5,649 bases of DNA from Acetobacteraceae bacterium (GTDB lineage: Bacteria > Pseudomonadota > Alphaproteobacteria > Acetobacterales > Acetobacteraceae), in the NCBI GenBank assembly GCA_030044345.1, contig JASHVY010000256.1, positions 1 to 5,649 of the forward strand, written 5' to 3'. The notes under the pieces are model-generated. The model ran no database searches. It worked only from the letters and a program-made list of their open reading frames with translations, and was not told where the DNA came from. This document shows positions 1 to 5,649 of this stretch, in pieces (position 1 is the first letter of the stretch; every line of letters begins with the position of its first letter). The translations under genes were made by a program, and so were the position numbers.

Positions 1-38
1 CCGGTGCCTGGTCCGGAAAACGGAGAGAAGTCTTTTTG

Positions 39-62
39 CTTCTTTTTCTTCAGAAAAAGAAG
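39..62. repeat. AT-rich inverted repeat (10-11 bp arms) overlapping the terminator
   Basis: The arm cttctttttct at 39-49 is the exact reverse complement of agaaaaagaag at 52-62, so either strand can form a 10-bp stem with a 4-base loop. Its right arm shares bases 59-62 with the terminator stem at 59-83, so the two hairpins cannot form fully at the same time. A copy of agaagtct occurs at 26-33 and again at 58-65, giving a further alternative partner for the arm at 76-83. The arrangement is seen directly; whether the alternative folds matter is unknown. Confidence 0.6.
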
Positions 63-83
63 TCTCCTTCTTTCTGAGACTTC
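53..83 (-). terminator. Intrinsic terminator of the metallophosphoesterase gene
   Basis: Read on the minus strand, gaagtctc (83-76) pairs perfectly with gagacttc (66-59) across a 9-base loop, and the stem is followed at once by TTTTTC (58-53). An 8-bp stem with a U-tract about 20 bases after the TAG stop at 104-106 fits a Rho-independent terminator for the gene at 104-1447. The stem holds 4 G-C pairs, so it is moderate in strength. Confidence 0.7.
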
Positions 84-103
84 ATCGAAGTGCATAACAC
101 TTT

Positions 104-1447
104 CTAAACAAGGGTTCGCGAGGCGAGAACGACGGTGACGAAATCGTCGGGGGTCTTCGCAAAGGGACCATCGCTGGCCGGATGGTATTCGATACGCAGG
201 CGCTCTGATGTGACGATCATGCGCAGATAGCCATAACCCCGATCATCATAATTTTCGAGGGTGACTTCGTCTCCACCGTCCTTGGCGGTTTTGATGACAC
301 TCGGCGTGCGGAGCACGCTGCCGCGTCGCGAGAGCCGGGCAAGGCCATGGCCGCCATTGCCAGCGATGAGGTAGGGAATTTCCATCCTGCCGTGGCGACG
401 CGTGAAACGCTGGTAATTGTGGGCATGACCGGCGAGAACCGCGTGTGGCCAGATCCCGACTTTTTCGCAGATCGCATCGATCTGCTCGCCCATCCTCGGG
501 CTGCCGCCGTGCCTGGAGTCGGCGACATAGACCGGGTGGTGATGGGCAATGAGGAGCGCGCCTTGGAATTTTTCCTCCCGGACGCGCCGCAGCGCCGCTT
601 CCAGATAGTGAAGCTGCGAATCGCCGATATGGTCATCGGCGATGACGCCGGGATCTTCGAGCGTGTTGGAATAGAGTGACAGCAAACGGAGAAAAGGAGC
701 CTCGAAGGTGAAGAAGACGCCCGGCTCGATCTGCGCGGTGCGCGAGAGCCCGCCCGCCTCCGGCGTCACCACGAAATCCTCCTGGCAGAAATTTTCGAGA
801 AAAGCAGCGAGCGTTTTTGCTCCCGATTCAGGTGCCACCATGCCGTCATGATTGCCGGCGATGGCGATGATCGGCGCCGGATAGTCCCGATAGGGTTCGT
901 AGAACTGGTCATAATAATAGGCGGCTTCGCCGAAGCTGTAGATGACATCGCCGAGATGGAAGAAGAAGCGGGGCGTGTCTGCTGGATTGGTCTCGTCAAA
1001 ATCGGCCGTCATCTTGTCGGCGACCAGATTCTGTGTCTCCGGCCCGCGCGTGCTGCCGGTATCACCGACCGTATGGAACACGAGCCGACCGGCGGTCTCG
1101 ATCGCGGCGATGGTCTGCTGGTCGCCGCCAAGTACCTCTGCCAAGGTGAGCCGCGGCTCGACACCGCCGCGCGGCGCCGGAAAGGGCATGGGGACGAGCT
1201 TGTGCTCGCGGTTCAGCGTGTCGATCTCGCGATAGGCCTCACGGTCGGAGCCGTGCCGCACGGCGAAACGGGTCGGGTCCGGTGTCGGCTCGGGCTGGGC
1301 GAAAACCGGGCCGTCCACGGGACTCGGTTCGACGGAGCTCCTGGATTCGGGCGCGGCCTCTTCGGCACGATGCTGCTCGCCGTGCCTGCGGTGAGGCTCG
1401 TGCTCATGCCTTCCGTCATGGTCGTGCGGCCGCCTGCCCGTCGCCAT
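104..1447 (-). CDS. Metallophosphoesterase, purple acid phosphatase-like, His-rich N-terminus
   Basis: This is a 447-residue calcineurin-fold metallophosphoesterase, expected to hydrolyse phosphate esters with a two-metal centre; the substrate cannot be told from sequence. Visible motifs are GDTG (about 128-131), GDVIY (166-170), GNHD (198-201), IAHHHP (around 302-305) and GHAHNYQRF (340-348). Together they match the five-motif pattern of purple acid phosphatases (GDxG, GDxxY, GNHD/E, xxxH, GHxH), including the tyrosine that binds the ferric ion in that family. The first 60 or so residues are low-complexity and rich in His, Arg, Glu and Pro (HDHDGRHEHEPHRRHGEQH), possibly a metal-binding or disordered tail. 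No signal peptide or membrane segment is seen, so it is probably cytoplasmic. I chose the ATG at 1445-1447 because AGAGGAGG lies directly before it, although the spacing is very short. The only upstream in-frame candidate is a GTG at 1543 inside a palindromic repeat. It is divergent from the TfoX-domain gene and followed by a terminator. Confidence 0.93.
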   Translation of the reverse strand: MATGRRPHDHDGRHEHEPHRRHGEQHRAEEAAPESRSSVEPSPVDGPVFAQPEPTPDPTRFAVRHGSDREAYREIDTLNREHKLVPMPFPAPRGGVEPRLTLAEVLGGDQQTIAAIETAGRLVFHTVGDTGSTRGPETQNLVADKMTADFDETNPADTPRFFFHLGDVIYSFGEAAYYYDQFYEPYRDYPAPIIAIAGNHDGMVAPESGAKTLAAFLENFCQEDFVVTPEAGGLSRTAQIEPGVFFTFEAPFLRLLSLYSNTLEDPGVIADDHIGDSQLHYLEAALRRVREEKFQGALLIAHHHPVYVADSRHGGSPRMGEQIDAICEKVGIWPHAVLAGHAHNYQRFTRRHGRMEIPYLIAGNGGHGLARLSRRGSVLRTPSVIKTAKDGGDEVTLENYDDRGYGYLRMIVTSERLRIEYHPASDGPFAKTPDDFVTVVLASRTLV

Positions 1448-1525
1448 CCTCCTCTGTTCGGAGACGGATGATGCGACAAGGGCATGCGGTTGGTGTGTGA
1501 CGATGGTGCTAATTCCTTGCTGTCT

Positions 1526-1565
1526 AGAGCGGGATGCGTTCACTCGCGCTCACCCATCCCGCTCT
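1526..1565. repeat. Palindromic intergenic repeat, 11-bp perfect arms
   Basis: Agagcgggatg at 1526-1536 is the exact reverse complement of catcccgctct at 1555-1565, separated by 18 bases. It lies between two divergent genes. The arm sequence and the 'cgttca' at the loop start resemble short palindromic intergenic repeats that I recall being scattered through Rhizobiales genomes; that resemblance is from memory and unchecked. No T-run follows on either side, so it is not a clear terminator. Its presence argues against coding use of the upstream extensions of both flanking reading frames. Confidence 0.7.
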
Positions 1566-1592
1566 CGGTCGTTGTTTTCTCGCGTGATTCAG

Positions 1593-1622
1593 ACCTCCGG
1601 TGATCCCACCTCCGGTCATCAC
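1593..1622. repeat. Tandem 15-bp direct repeat in the TfoX-gene leader
   Basis: Acctccggtgatccc (1593-1607) is followed immediately by acctccggtcatcac (1608-1622), identical at 13 of 15 positions. A weak dyad (gtgat at 1600-1604 with atcac at 1618-1622) overlaps it. It sits 34-55 bases before the two candidate starts of the TfoX-domain gene, where an operator or a leader element could lie. Function is not shown, and two short copies can arise by simple slippage. Confidence 0.45.
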
Positions 1623-1630
1623 GCTCCAGG

Positions 1631-1655
1631 CCAGGCAAGAGGAGATCGGGCCTGG
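1631..1655 (+). promoter_or_regulatory. Ribosome binding site in a hairpin loop before ATG 1656
   Basis: Ccaggc (1631-1636) pairs with gcctgg (1650-1655), leaving a 13-base loop that contains the Shine-Dalgarno-like AAGAGGAG (1637-1644). The stem ends directly against the ATG at 1656. A second ccaggc at 1626-1631 could pair with the same right arm. The second candidate start, ATG 1677, has its own purine run GGGGGA (1663-1668) eight bases upstream. The six-base stem is modest and could be chance. Confidence 0.35.
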
Positions 1656-1676
1656 ATGAAACGGGGGAAAATCGAG

Positions 1677-2132
1677 ATGCCAGGGCGGAGACCGGAGGCA
1701 GGGAGAGCGCAGGATCCGCGCCGCGGGGAGCGGGCGCGCCCTGGGGATGAGTTCGCGGCGTACGTGGCCGAGATGTTCGCCCCGCTCGGTGTGGTGCGTG
1801 CGGCTCGGCTGTTCAGCGGTCATGGGTTCAAGTGCGACGGTGTGCACTTCGCCATGATCATCCGCGGCGTTCTCTATCTGCGCTCAGATGCGAGCCTGGC
1901 TCACGAACTTTCCGCTCTCGGCGCGCGACCCTTCGCCTACCGGACGAAGCAGCGGACAGTAACGGTTGGCTCCTATTACGCGGTACCGGAGGATCGGCTC
2001 GACGAGGTGGAAACCATGCTCGGATGGGCGCGGCGTGCTCTCATGGCGGCGCGTGCAAATGCCGAGCGCACCAGCGCCAAACGCGCGAAACCCGGCCCCG
2101 GCAGCACGCGGAAGCCGCCACGTCGAGCTTAA
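1677..2132 (+). CDS. TfoX/Sxy N-terminal-domain protein
   Basis: This 151-residue protein matches the TfoX N-terminal domain (TfoX_N). The diagnostic stretch runs from DEFAAYVAEMFAPLG (about 24-38) through RLFSGHGFKCDGVHFAMI, GVLYLRSD, PFAYRTKQ, SYYAVPED and ends with LGWARRALMAAR near 120. In gammaproteobacteria, TfoX/Sxy activates competence genes with CRP, but alphaproteobacterial single-domain members are mostly uncharacterised, so no role in competence is claimed. The TfoX C-terminal domain is absent. Instead there is a basic tail rich in Lys, Arg and Pro over the last 25 or so residues, which might contact nucleic acid. I prefer ATG 1677 (GGGGGA eight bases upstream, most compact N-terminus). 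ATG 1656, adding MKRGKIE, is a close alternative. The frame is open back to 1497, but that part crosses the palindrome and does not look coding. It converges on the molybdenum-subunit gene with a 21-base gap and no clear terminator. Confidence 0.88.
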   Translation: MPGRRPEAGRAQDPRRGERARPGDEFAAYVAEMFAPLGVVRAARLFSGHGFKCDGVHFAMIIRGVLYLRSDASLAHELSALGARPFAYRTKQRTVTVGSYYAVPEDRLDEVETMLGWARRALMAARANAERTSAKRAKPGPGSTRKPPRRA

Positions 2133-2153
2133 GCGGGATTCGTCATTTTTGTC

Positions 2154-4475
2154 CTATTGCAACGCCTGCCACAGCTTCGATGGCGTAAGCGGCATCTGGA
2201 TGTGCGCGGCGCGGTCCGTGCGGCCTGCGCGAATAAGGGCATCAGCGACCGCGTTGACCACCGCGGGGGTGGCACCGATCGTGCCGAGCTCACCCACCCC
2301 TTTCACCCCGAGTGGATTGGTCCGGCATGGTATCGACTGGTCGAGCACATGCACGAAATCGCGGACAATGTCGGCGCGCGGCATCGTGTAGTCCATGAGG
2401 CTCGCGGTCGTCGCCTGGCCGGAAGCGGAATCGTAGATCATGTGCTCGCCCAGCGCCTGACCGATGCCTTGAACGGCACCCCCGTCGAGTTGGCCGCGCA
2501 CGATCATCGGATTGACGATGCGACCGACATCGTTTGCCGAAACATAGGAGACGATCTCGATAAGACCGGTCTCAGGATCGATCTCGACCTCGCAAATATG
2601 GCACCCGTTCGGCCAGCTTGGCCCGTCCACCGTGCTTGTCATGTCGACGAAGATGCGCTGCTCCGGCTGGCGCTGGGCAAGGGCGAAGAGCCCGATGCGG
2701 CGGTCCGTGCCGGCGACGTGAAATGCGCCTTCCGCATATTCGATGTCGGCGACGGAAGCCTCGAGCGCTTCACCTGCAAGCACGCGCCCGGTATCGATAG
2801 CCCTCTCCGAGGCATGGAAGATCGCGGAGCCTGCGGTGAAGAGCGAGCGCGAGCCGGCGCTGCCGAAGCCCGAACCACGGTCGGTGTCGCCGTGAACGAG
2901 GCGGATCTTGTCAATCGGCACTTGAAAGACATCGACGACGAGCTGCGCGTAGGATGTGGAGATTCCCTGCCCCATCCCCATCGTCGAGGCATAGACCTCG
3001 ATCTCTCCGGAACCGGAGACCGCAATGGTCACGCGTTCCTCGAAGACATTCGCTCCGGTCCATTCGAGGAAGGACGCGATGCCGCGTCCGCGCAGCTTGC
3101 CGCGAGCCTGCGATTCGGCCTCCCGGCTCGGGAAGCCTGTCCATTGGGCGAGTGTCACAGCCTGGTCGATGATGGTGCCGAATTTGCCGCTGTCATAGAC
3201 TTGCCCCATCGCGTTCGTATAAGGCATCTGCTCCGGCTGAATGAGGTTGCGTCGGCGGATTTCGACCGGATCAAGACCGAGTTGATGAGCGGCCATATCG
3301 AACAGGCGCTCGATGAGATAGATCGCCTCGGGGCGTCCGGCGCCACGGTAGGGGCCCGTCGGCGCGGTGTTGGTCAGAACGGCATTGAATTCGAAATCGA
3401 TCGTTCGGATATCGTAGATGCTGGTCGAAACCCAGGGGCCGATCAGGAGCTGGATGATGATCCCGGACGTTCCGCCATAGGCACCCACATTGGCAAGCGT
3501 GCGAATGCGATAGGCCAGCACCTTGCCGTCGGCATCGAGGGCAAGCTCGGCGTGGCTTTCGGTATCCCGGCCATGAGTCGCCGCAAGCAGCTCTTCAATG
3601 CGCTCGGCGGTCCACTTGATCGGCCGCCGCAAGTGGCGTGCCGCGTAGGCGACGACGATATCCTCGGAATAGAGTCCGGTCTTCATCCCGAAACCGCCGC
3701 CAACATCACCCACGACGACGCGGACTTTCTCCCGCGGGATGCCGAGTACCGCGTCGCACAGCGTATCCCGGGCCCCGGAGGGCGTCTGGCTGGAGAGATG
3801 CAGCGTCATCCGGTCGCTCGCCGCGTCATAGTTGGCGAGCACACTGCGCGGCTCCATCGGCGTCGGCGCCAGGCGTTGGTTGACGAGGTCGAGGGCAACG
3901 ATATGCGCGGCCGCTTTGAAGGCGGCTTCAGCCGCCGCGGCGTCGCCATGCCGCATCTGCGCCGCGATATTGCCGGTGGCTTCCGGCCAGATAAGAGGTG
4001 CACCGTCTTCGGTCGCAGAAGCCAAGTCCACCACGACCGGCAATTCCTCATAGAGAACCTCGATCGTCTCGATCGCATCCTTGGCCTGTATCCGTGTCTC
4101 GGCAATCACGGCGGCAACGGCTTCGCCGACAAAGCGGACGGTGCCGTCCGCAAGCGCCGAGCGAAGCGGCGTCGCACCCGGCGAACCATCCGGGCGCTTG
4201 AAGATCGGGGCGAGAGGCAATGGCTTCACCCCGGCTTTCGCGAGGTCTGCGCCGGTGAGGATTGCGATCACGCCTGGTTTCGCGCGCGCCGCCGTCGTAT
4301 CGATCGAATGGATGCGGGCATGCGCGTGCGGCGAGCGGAGAAAGACAAGATGAGCCTGGGACGGCAAGGAAACATCATCGGTGAAACGGCCGGCGCCCTT
4401 CAGAAGGCTCGCATCCTCGATCCGTCGCACTTCCCGGCCACTACCAAAGCGGCCTGTGATGGTATGTTCTGTCAT
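2154..4475 (-). CDS. Xanthine dehydrogenase family protein, molybdopterin-binding (large) subunit
   Basis: This complete 773-residue molybdenum hydroxylase large subunit is of the CoxL/XDH type and is expected to bind molybdopterin cytosine dinucleotide and hydroxylate an aldehyde, N-heterocycle or similar substrate with water as oxygen source. The N-terminal 'a/b hammerhead' domain covers about residues 15-155 (RRIEDASLLKGAGRFTDD to VLYEELPVVVD). The Mo-binding domains follow, with GGGFGMK (259-265), PYRGAGR (375-381), MGMGQG (499-504) and GVKGVGELG with the probable catalytic Glu at 729. PYRGAGR is the form II-like motif; true form I CO dehydrogenases have AYxCSFR, so CO oxidation is not expected as the main activity. 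Length is normal. I chose ATG 4473-4475, preceded by GAGAGAGAG; the frame also offers a TTG at 4493 that merely adds six residues through that purine run. No small 2Fe-2S or medium FAD subunit gene adjoins it in this window. Electrons must then pass to a subunit encoded elsewhere or the gene is an orphan. Confidence 0.96.
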   Translation of the reverse strand: MTEHTITGRFGSGREVRRIEDASLLKGAGRFTDDVSLPSQAHLVFLRSPHAHARIHSIDTTAARAKPGVIAILTGADLAKAGVKPLPLAPIFKRPDGSPGATPLRSALADGTVRFVGEAVAAVIAETRIQAKDAIETIEVLYEELPVVVDLASATEDGAPLIWPEATGNIAAQMRHGDAAAAEAAFKAAAHIVALDLVNQRLAPTPMEPRSVLANYDAASDRMTLHLSSQTPSGARDTLCDAVLGIPREKVRVVVGDVGGGFGMKTGLYSEDIVVAYAARHLRRPIKWTAERIEELLAATHGRDTESHAELALDADGKVLAYRIRTLANVGAYGGTSGIIIQLLIGPWVSTSIYDIRTIDFEFNAVLTNTAPTGPYRGAGRPEAIYLIERLFDMAAHQLGLDPVEIRRRNLIQPEQMPYTNAMGQVYDSGKFGTIIDQAVTLAQWTGFPSREAESQARGKLRGRGIASFLEWTGANVFEERVTIAVSGSGEIEVYASTMGMGQGISTSYAQLVVDVFQVPIDKIRLVHGDTDRGSGFGSAGSRSLFTAGSAIFHASERAIDTGRVLAGEALEASVADIEYAEGAFHVAGTDRRIGLFALAQRQPEQRIFVDMTSTVDGPSWPNGCHICEVEIDPETGLIEIVSYVSANDVGRIVNPMIVRGQLDGGAVQGIGQALGEHMIYDSASGQATTASLMDYTMPRADIVRDFVHVLDQSIPCRTNPLGVKGVGELGTIGATPAVVNAVADALIRAGRTDRAAHIQMPLTPSKLWQALQ

Positions 4476-4874
4476 CGTCTCTCTCTCAAGCAATCGATAT
4501 TCGCGTGGTGCTGCTCAGAATCCGATATGGGTATCAAATCGCGCGGCGGGCGGATGGAAGCGACAACCGGTCTGGAATCGAGATTGGTCCAGCTTCACGA
4601 TCGGTGAAGCATGCTCTCGATCGTCTTATGTACGACCCGCGAGGACGGTGGCCGCCCCCTCGTTCCAGAAACGCCGTGCTGTGGCAGCGCCGATGGCGGA
4701 ACCGTTGCCCTGCTCAATAACAAAGATCGTGCAGGTGCATGCGTAAATTTGACAAAATGCGCCCTGGTTCAGAAACCATGTTTGTACTCCAGCCTGTTAT
4801 CTTGTCCGATTACCGGTTTCCAGGACGTCTCTTCGGAGAGATCTTGAAATCACGCCGATTGAAGCGTGAACGCC
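4476..4874. other. Intergenic region without an intact gene
   Basis: These 399 bases separate two minus-strand genes. Short plus-strand frames here have no recognisable domain or convincing ribosome site. The stretch holds a probable short-chain dehydrogenase remnant (core 4626-4727, minus), a slightly more AT-rich block around 4740-4815, and the hairpin at 4861-4883. A perfect TTGACA occurs on the plus strand at 4749-4754 but has no good -10 partner. I could not identify the promoter of the molybdenum-subunit gene, which should lie here if that gene is not read through from upstream. Confidence 0.6.
4626..4727 (-). pseudogene. Remnant of a short-chain dehydrogenase/reductase (N-terminal Rossmann stretch)
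   Basis: Translated on the minus strand from 4727, the frame reads IFVIEQGNGSAIGAATAR followed by RFWNEGAATVLAGRT, then a TAA at 4626-4628. This lines up with the start of classical SDR enzymes: beta-1, the TGxxxGIG cofactor loop (here QGNGSAIG), helix A (AATARRF.. EGA) and beta-2 ending in GR. The threonine of TGxxxGIG is replaced by Gln and one loop Gly by Ala, there is no start codon in frame, and the frame closes after beta-2. After the stop, the same frame gives KLDQSRFQT, which could be the decayed next segment of an SDR, but this is weak. What is seen is a 33-codon match to a well-known pattern; that it is a dead gene fragment is an inference. Chance is the alternative, though the run of matching positions makes that unlikely. 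Confidence 0.55.
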
Positions 4875-4883
4875 TCACGCTTC
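4861..4883. repeat. Hairpin overlapping the stop codon of the FAD monooxygenase gene
   Basis: Gaagcgtga (4861-4869) is the exact reverse complement of tcacgcttc (4875-4883), with the five-base loop acgcc. On the minus strand the stop TGA (4877-4875) lies inside the first arm. The stem is strong (9 bp, 5 G-C) but is followed by aatcgg and not by a U-tract, so it is not a classical intrinsic terminator; it could protect the transcript's 3' end or assist a Rho-type stop. Confidence 0.5.
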
Positions 4884-5649
4884 CGCCATTTCCGCCTCAA
4901 CCTGCTTCACGATGGTCGGATCCTGCAAGACGCTGCGCGGTTTCAGCATGTGCCAAACCTCGACGGCAAGCTTTTGCACGGAAGCATCACGCGCGGCAAC
5001 CCGGGACAGGGCTTTTGCAAATCGCAACGAATTTTCCAGGTCCGGAGGGCGTTTTCCGCTGGTATGGGGATAGGCAAGATCGGGGATCGCCGCCATGGCC
5101 CATGGCGTTTCGATCAGGGAGCCGGTCTCGGCCAGGAATGCCCGACTGAGGCCGTGAAAGGGATCCTGCTCCGATGCGCGAGCGCCGATCAGGCGATGGA
5201 GCAGGCAGGCTTCCTTGGCGGCCATGGTCATGCCCTGGCCATAGATCGGATTGAAGCGGCAGAACGCATCCCCGAAAGGAACGAGGCCATCGGGAAAATC
5301 CTTCAAGCGCTCGAAATGCCGCCAGGCGCTCTCGGGGAAACCGAAGCGTGCCAATCTGCCGGTTGGCGCCGCATTCCTGATTGCGTTGTAGATCGTGGGC
5401 GTGATGAATTGGCGCAGGTAAGCCACAAGCGCGGCCCACTCGCCGGGCGGACGATCGTCGCCGCAGCCTGCGATGGTCATCATCCAGCGATGGCCCTCAA
5501 TCGGAAAGATCAGCCCACGGCGCGTGGAATGCGGGGCGTTCGCATGGGTCAGCACCACCTTCCAGTCGGACGGAGCATCGTCGGGCATGTCCATGATGGC
5601 TGTCGTATAGCCAAGATCGATGCCGATCGCCGTCTCGTCCGGCAAGGCG
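4875..5649 (-). CDS. FAD-dependent monooxygenase-like protein, C-terminal part (cut by window edge)
   Basis: The last 257 or so residues of a PHBH-fold flavoprotein hydroxylase/epoxidase-like protein are present, with no stop or convincing start before the right edge. The clearest mark is GDAFCRFNPIYGQGMTMAAKEA, with GDA about 132 residues before the C-terminus. This is the second FAD-contact motif (GDAxxxxxPxxGQG) of the UbiH/p-hydroxybenzoate hydroxylase group. The preceding RRGLIFPIEGHRWMMTIAG resembles the substrate-domain sheet of the same group. The N-terminal GxGxxG dinucleotide-binding motif should lie beyond 5649. The usual histidine or other residue after GDA is Phe-Cys here, as in some members with GDAxCxFNP. 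Enzymes of this group use NAD(P)H and oxygen on aromatic or isoprenoid substrates, but the substrate cannot be named. A TTG at 5643-5645 is in frame but would leave a protein without its FAD-binding domain, so I treat the gene as partial. It shares strand with the SDR remnant and the molybdenum-subunit gene downstream. Confidence 0.87.
   Translation of the reverse strand, partial: ALPDETAIGIDLGYTTAIMDMPDDAPSDWKVVLTHANAPHSTRRGLIFPIEGHRWMMTIAGCGDDRPPGEWAALVAYLRQFITPTIYNAIRNAAPTGRLARFGFPESAWRHFERLKDFPDGLVPFGDAFCRFNPIYGQGMTMAAKEACLLHRLIGARASEQDPFHGLSRAFLAETGSLIETPWAMAAIPDLAYPHTSGKRPPDLENSLRFAKALSRVAARDASVQKLAVEVWHMLKPRSVLQDPTIVKQVEAEMAEA

Noticed and set aside
848..1471. A 207-codon plus-strand open frame opposite the metallophosphoesterase
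   Set aside because: It mirrors the real gene's codon pattern, has no recognisable domain and no convincing ribosome site.
1448..1543. N-terminal extension of the metallophosphoesterase to a GTG at 1543
   Set aside because: The GTG lies in the loop of a palindromic intergenic repeat, and the ATG at 1445-1447 has a strong purine run beside it.
1497..1676. N-terminal extension of the TfoX-domain gene back to ATG 1497
   Set aside because: The added residues cross the palindromic repeat and the tandem 15-mer, show no similarity to the family, and better ribosome sites precede ATG 1656 and ATG 1677.
2127..2150. Gcttaagc palindrome and a T5 run after the TfoX gene as a terminator
   Set aside because: The palindrome has no loop and is separated from the T-run by 11 bases, so it does not form a terminator stem.
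2154..4475. True carbon monoxide dehydrogenase large subunit (coxL form I)
   Set aside because: The active-site loop reads PYRGAGR and lacks the AYxCSFR motif with the copper-binding cysteine that marks form I enzymes.
2157..4607. An 816-codon open frame on the plus strand, antisense to the whole molybdenum-subunit gene and longer than it
   Set aside because: Its translation is rich in Arg, Asp, Gly and His with no domain, and the opposite strand encodes a clear, motif-complete enzyme. Long antisense frames are expected in GC-rich genes with strong third-position bias.
4749..4776. Perfect TTGACA -35 box on the plus strand
   Set aside because: No acceptable -10 hexamer lies 16-18 bases downstream, and no plus-strand gene follows.
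4611..4847. A 78-codon plus-strand frame in the intergenic region
   Set aside because: It has no domain or ribosome site and lies opposite the SDR-like stretch, whose minus-strand reading makes far better protein sense.

Overview
The window is GC-rich chromosomal-type sequence with four protein genes. Gene content (TfoX N-domain protein, xanthine dehydrogenase/CO dehydrogenase-type large subunit, PHBH-fold FAD monooxygenase) and an 'agagcgggatg' palindromic intergenic repeat suggest an alphaproteobacterium, probably of the order Rhizobiales (Hyphomicrobiales). This placement is an inference from style and recalled families, not from a database match.

Layout, left to right. Bases 1-103 hold nested inverted repeats, including a good minus-strand intrinsic terminator. 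Bases 104-1447 (minus) encode a calcineurin-fold metallophosphoesterase carrying all five purple-acid-phosphatase-type metal motifs and a histidine-rich N-terminus. Bases 1448-1676 form a divergent intergenic region with an 11-bp-arm palindrome, a tandem 15-mer and a small hairpin presenting a Shine-Dalgarno sequence. Bases 1677-2132 (plus) encode a small TfoX N-terminal-domain protein, which runs convergently, with a 21-base gap, into a large gene at 2154-4475 (minus). That gene encodes a molybdenum-binding subunit of the xanthine dehydrogenase family (form II-like, PYRGAGR motif). Bases 4476-4874 contain no intact gene but hold what looks like the N-terminal nucleotide-binding stretch of a decayed short-chain dehydrogenase on the minus strand. 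Bases 4875-5649 (minus) are the C-terminal part of an FAD-dependent monooxygenase-like protein whose start lies beyond the right edge.

The three minus-strand oxidoreductase pieces on the right (FAD monooxygenase, SDR remnant, molybdenum hydroxylase) look like the remains of an accessory catabolic or redox cluster. The molybdenum subunit has no 2Fe-2S or FAD partner gene beside it within the window, which is unusual because these enzymes normally need both. The metallophosphoesterase and the TfoX-domain protein appear to be independent single genes. I see no CRISPR array, tRNA, rRNA, transposase, phage gene or clear defence system, and no strong evidence of a new multi-gene system. The most noteworthy items are the orphan molybdenum subunit, the SDR remnant, and the nested hairpins at the left end.
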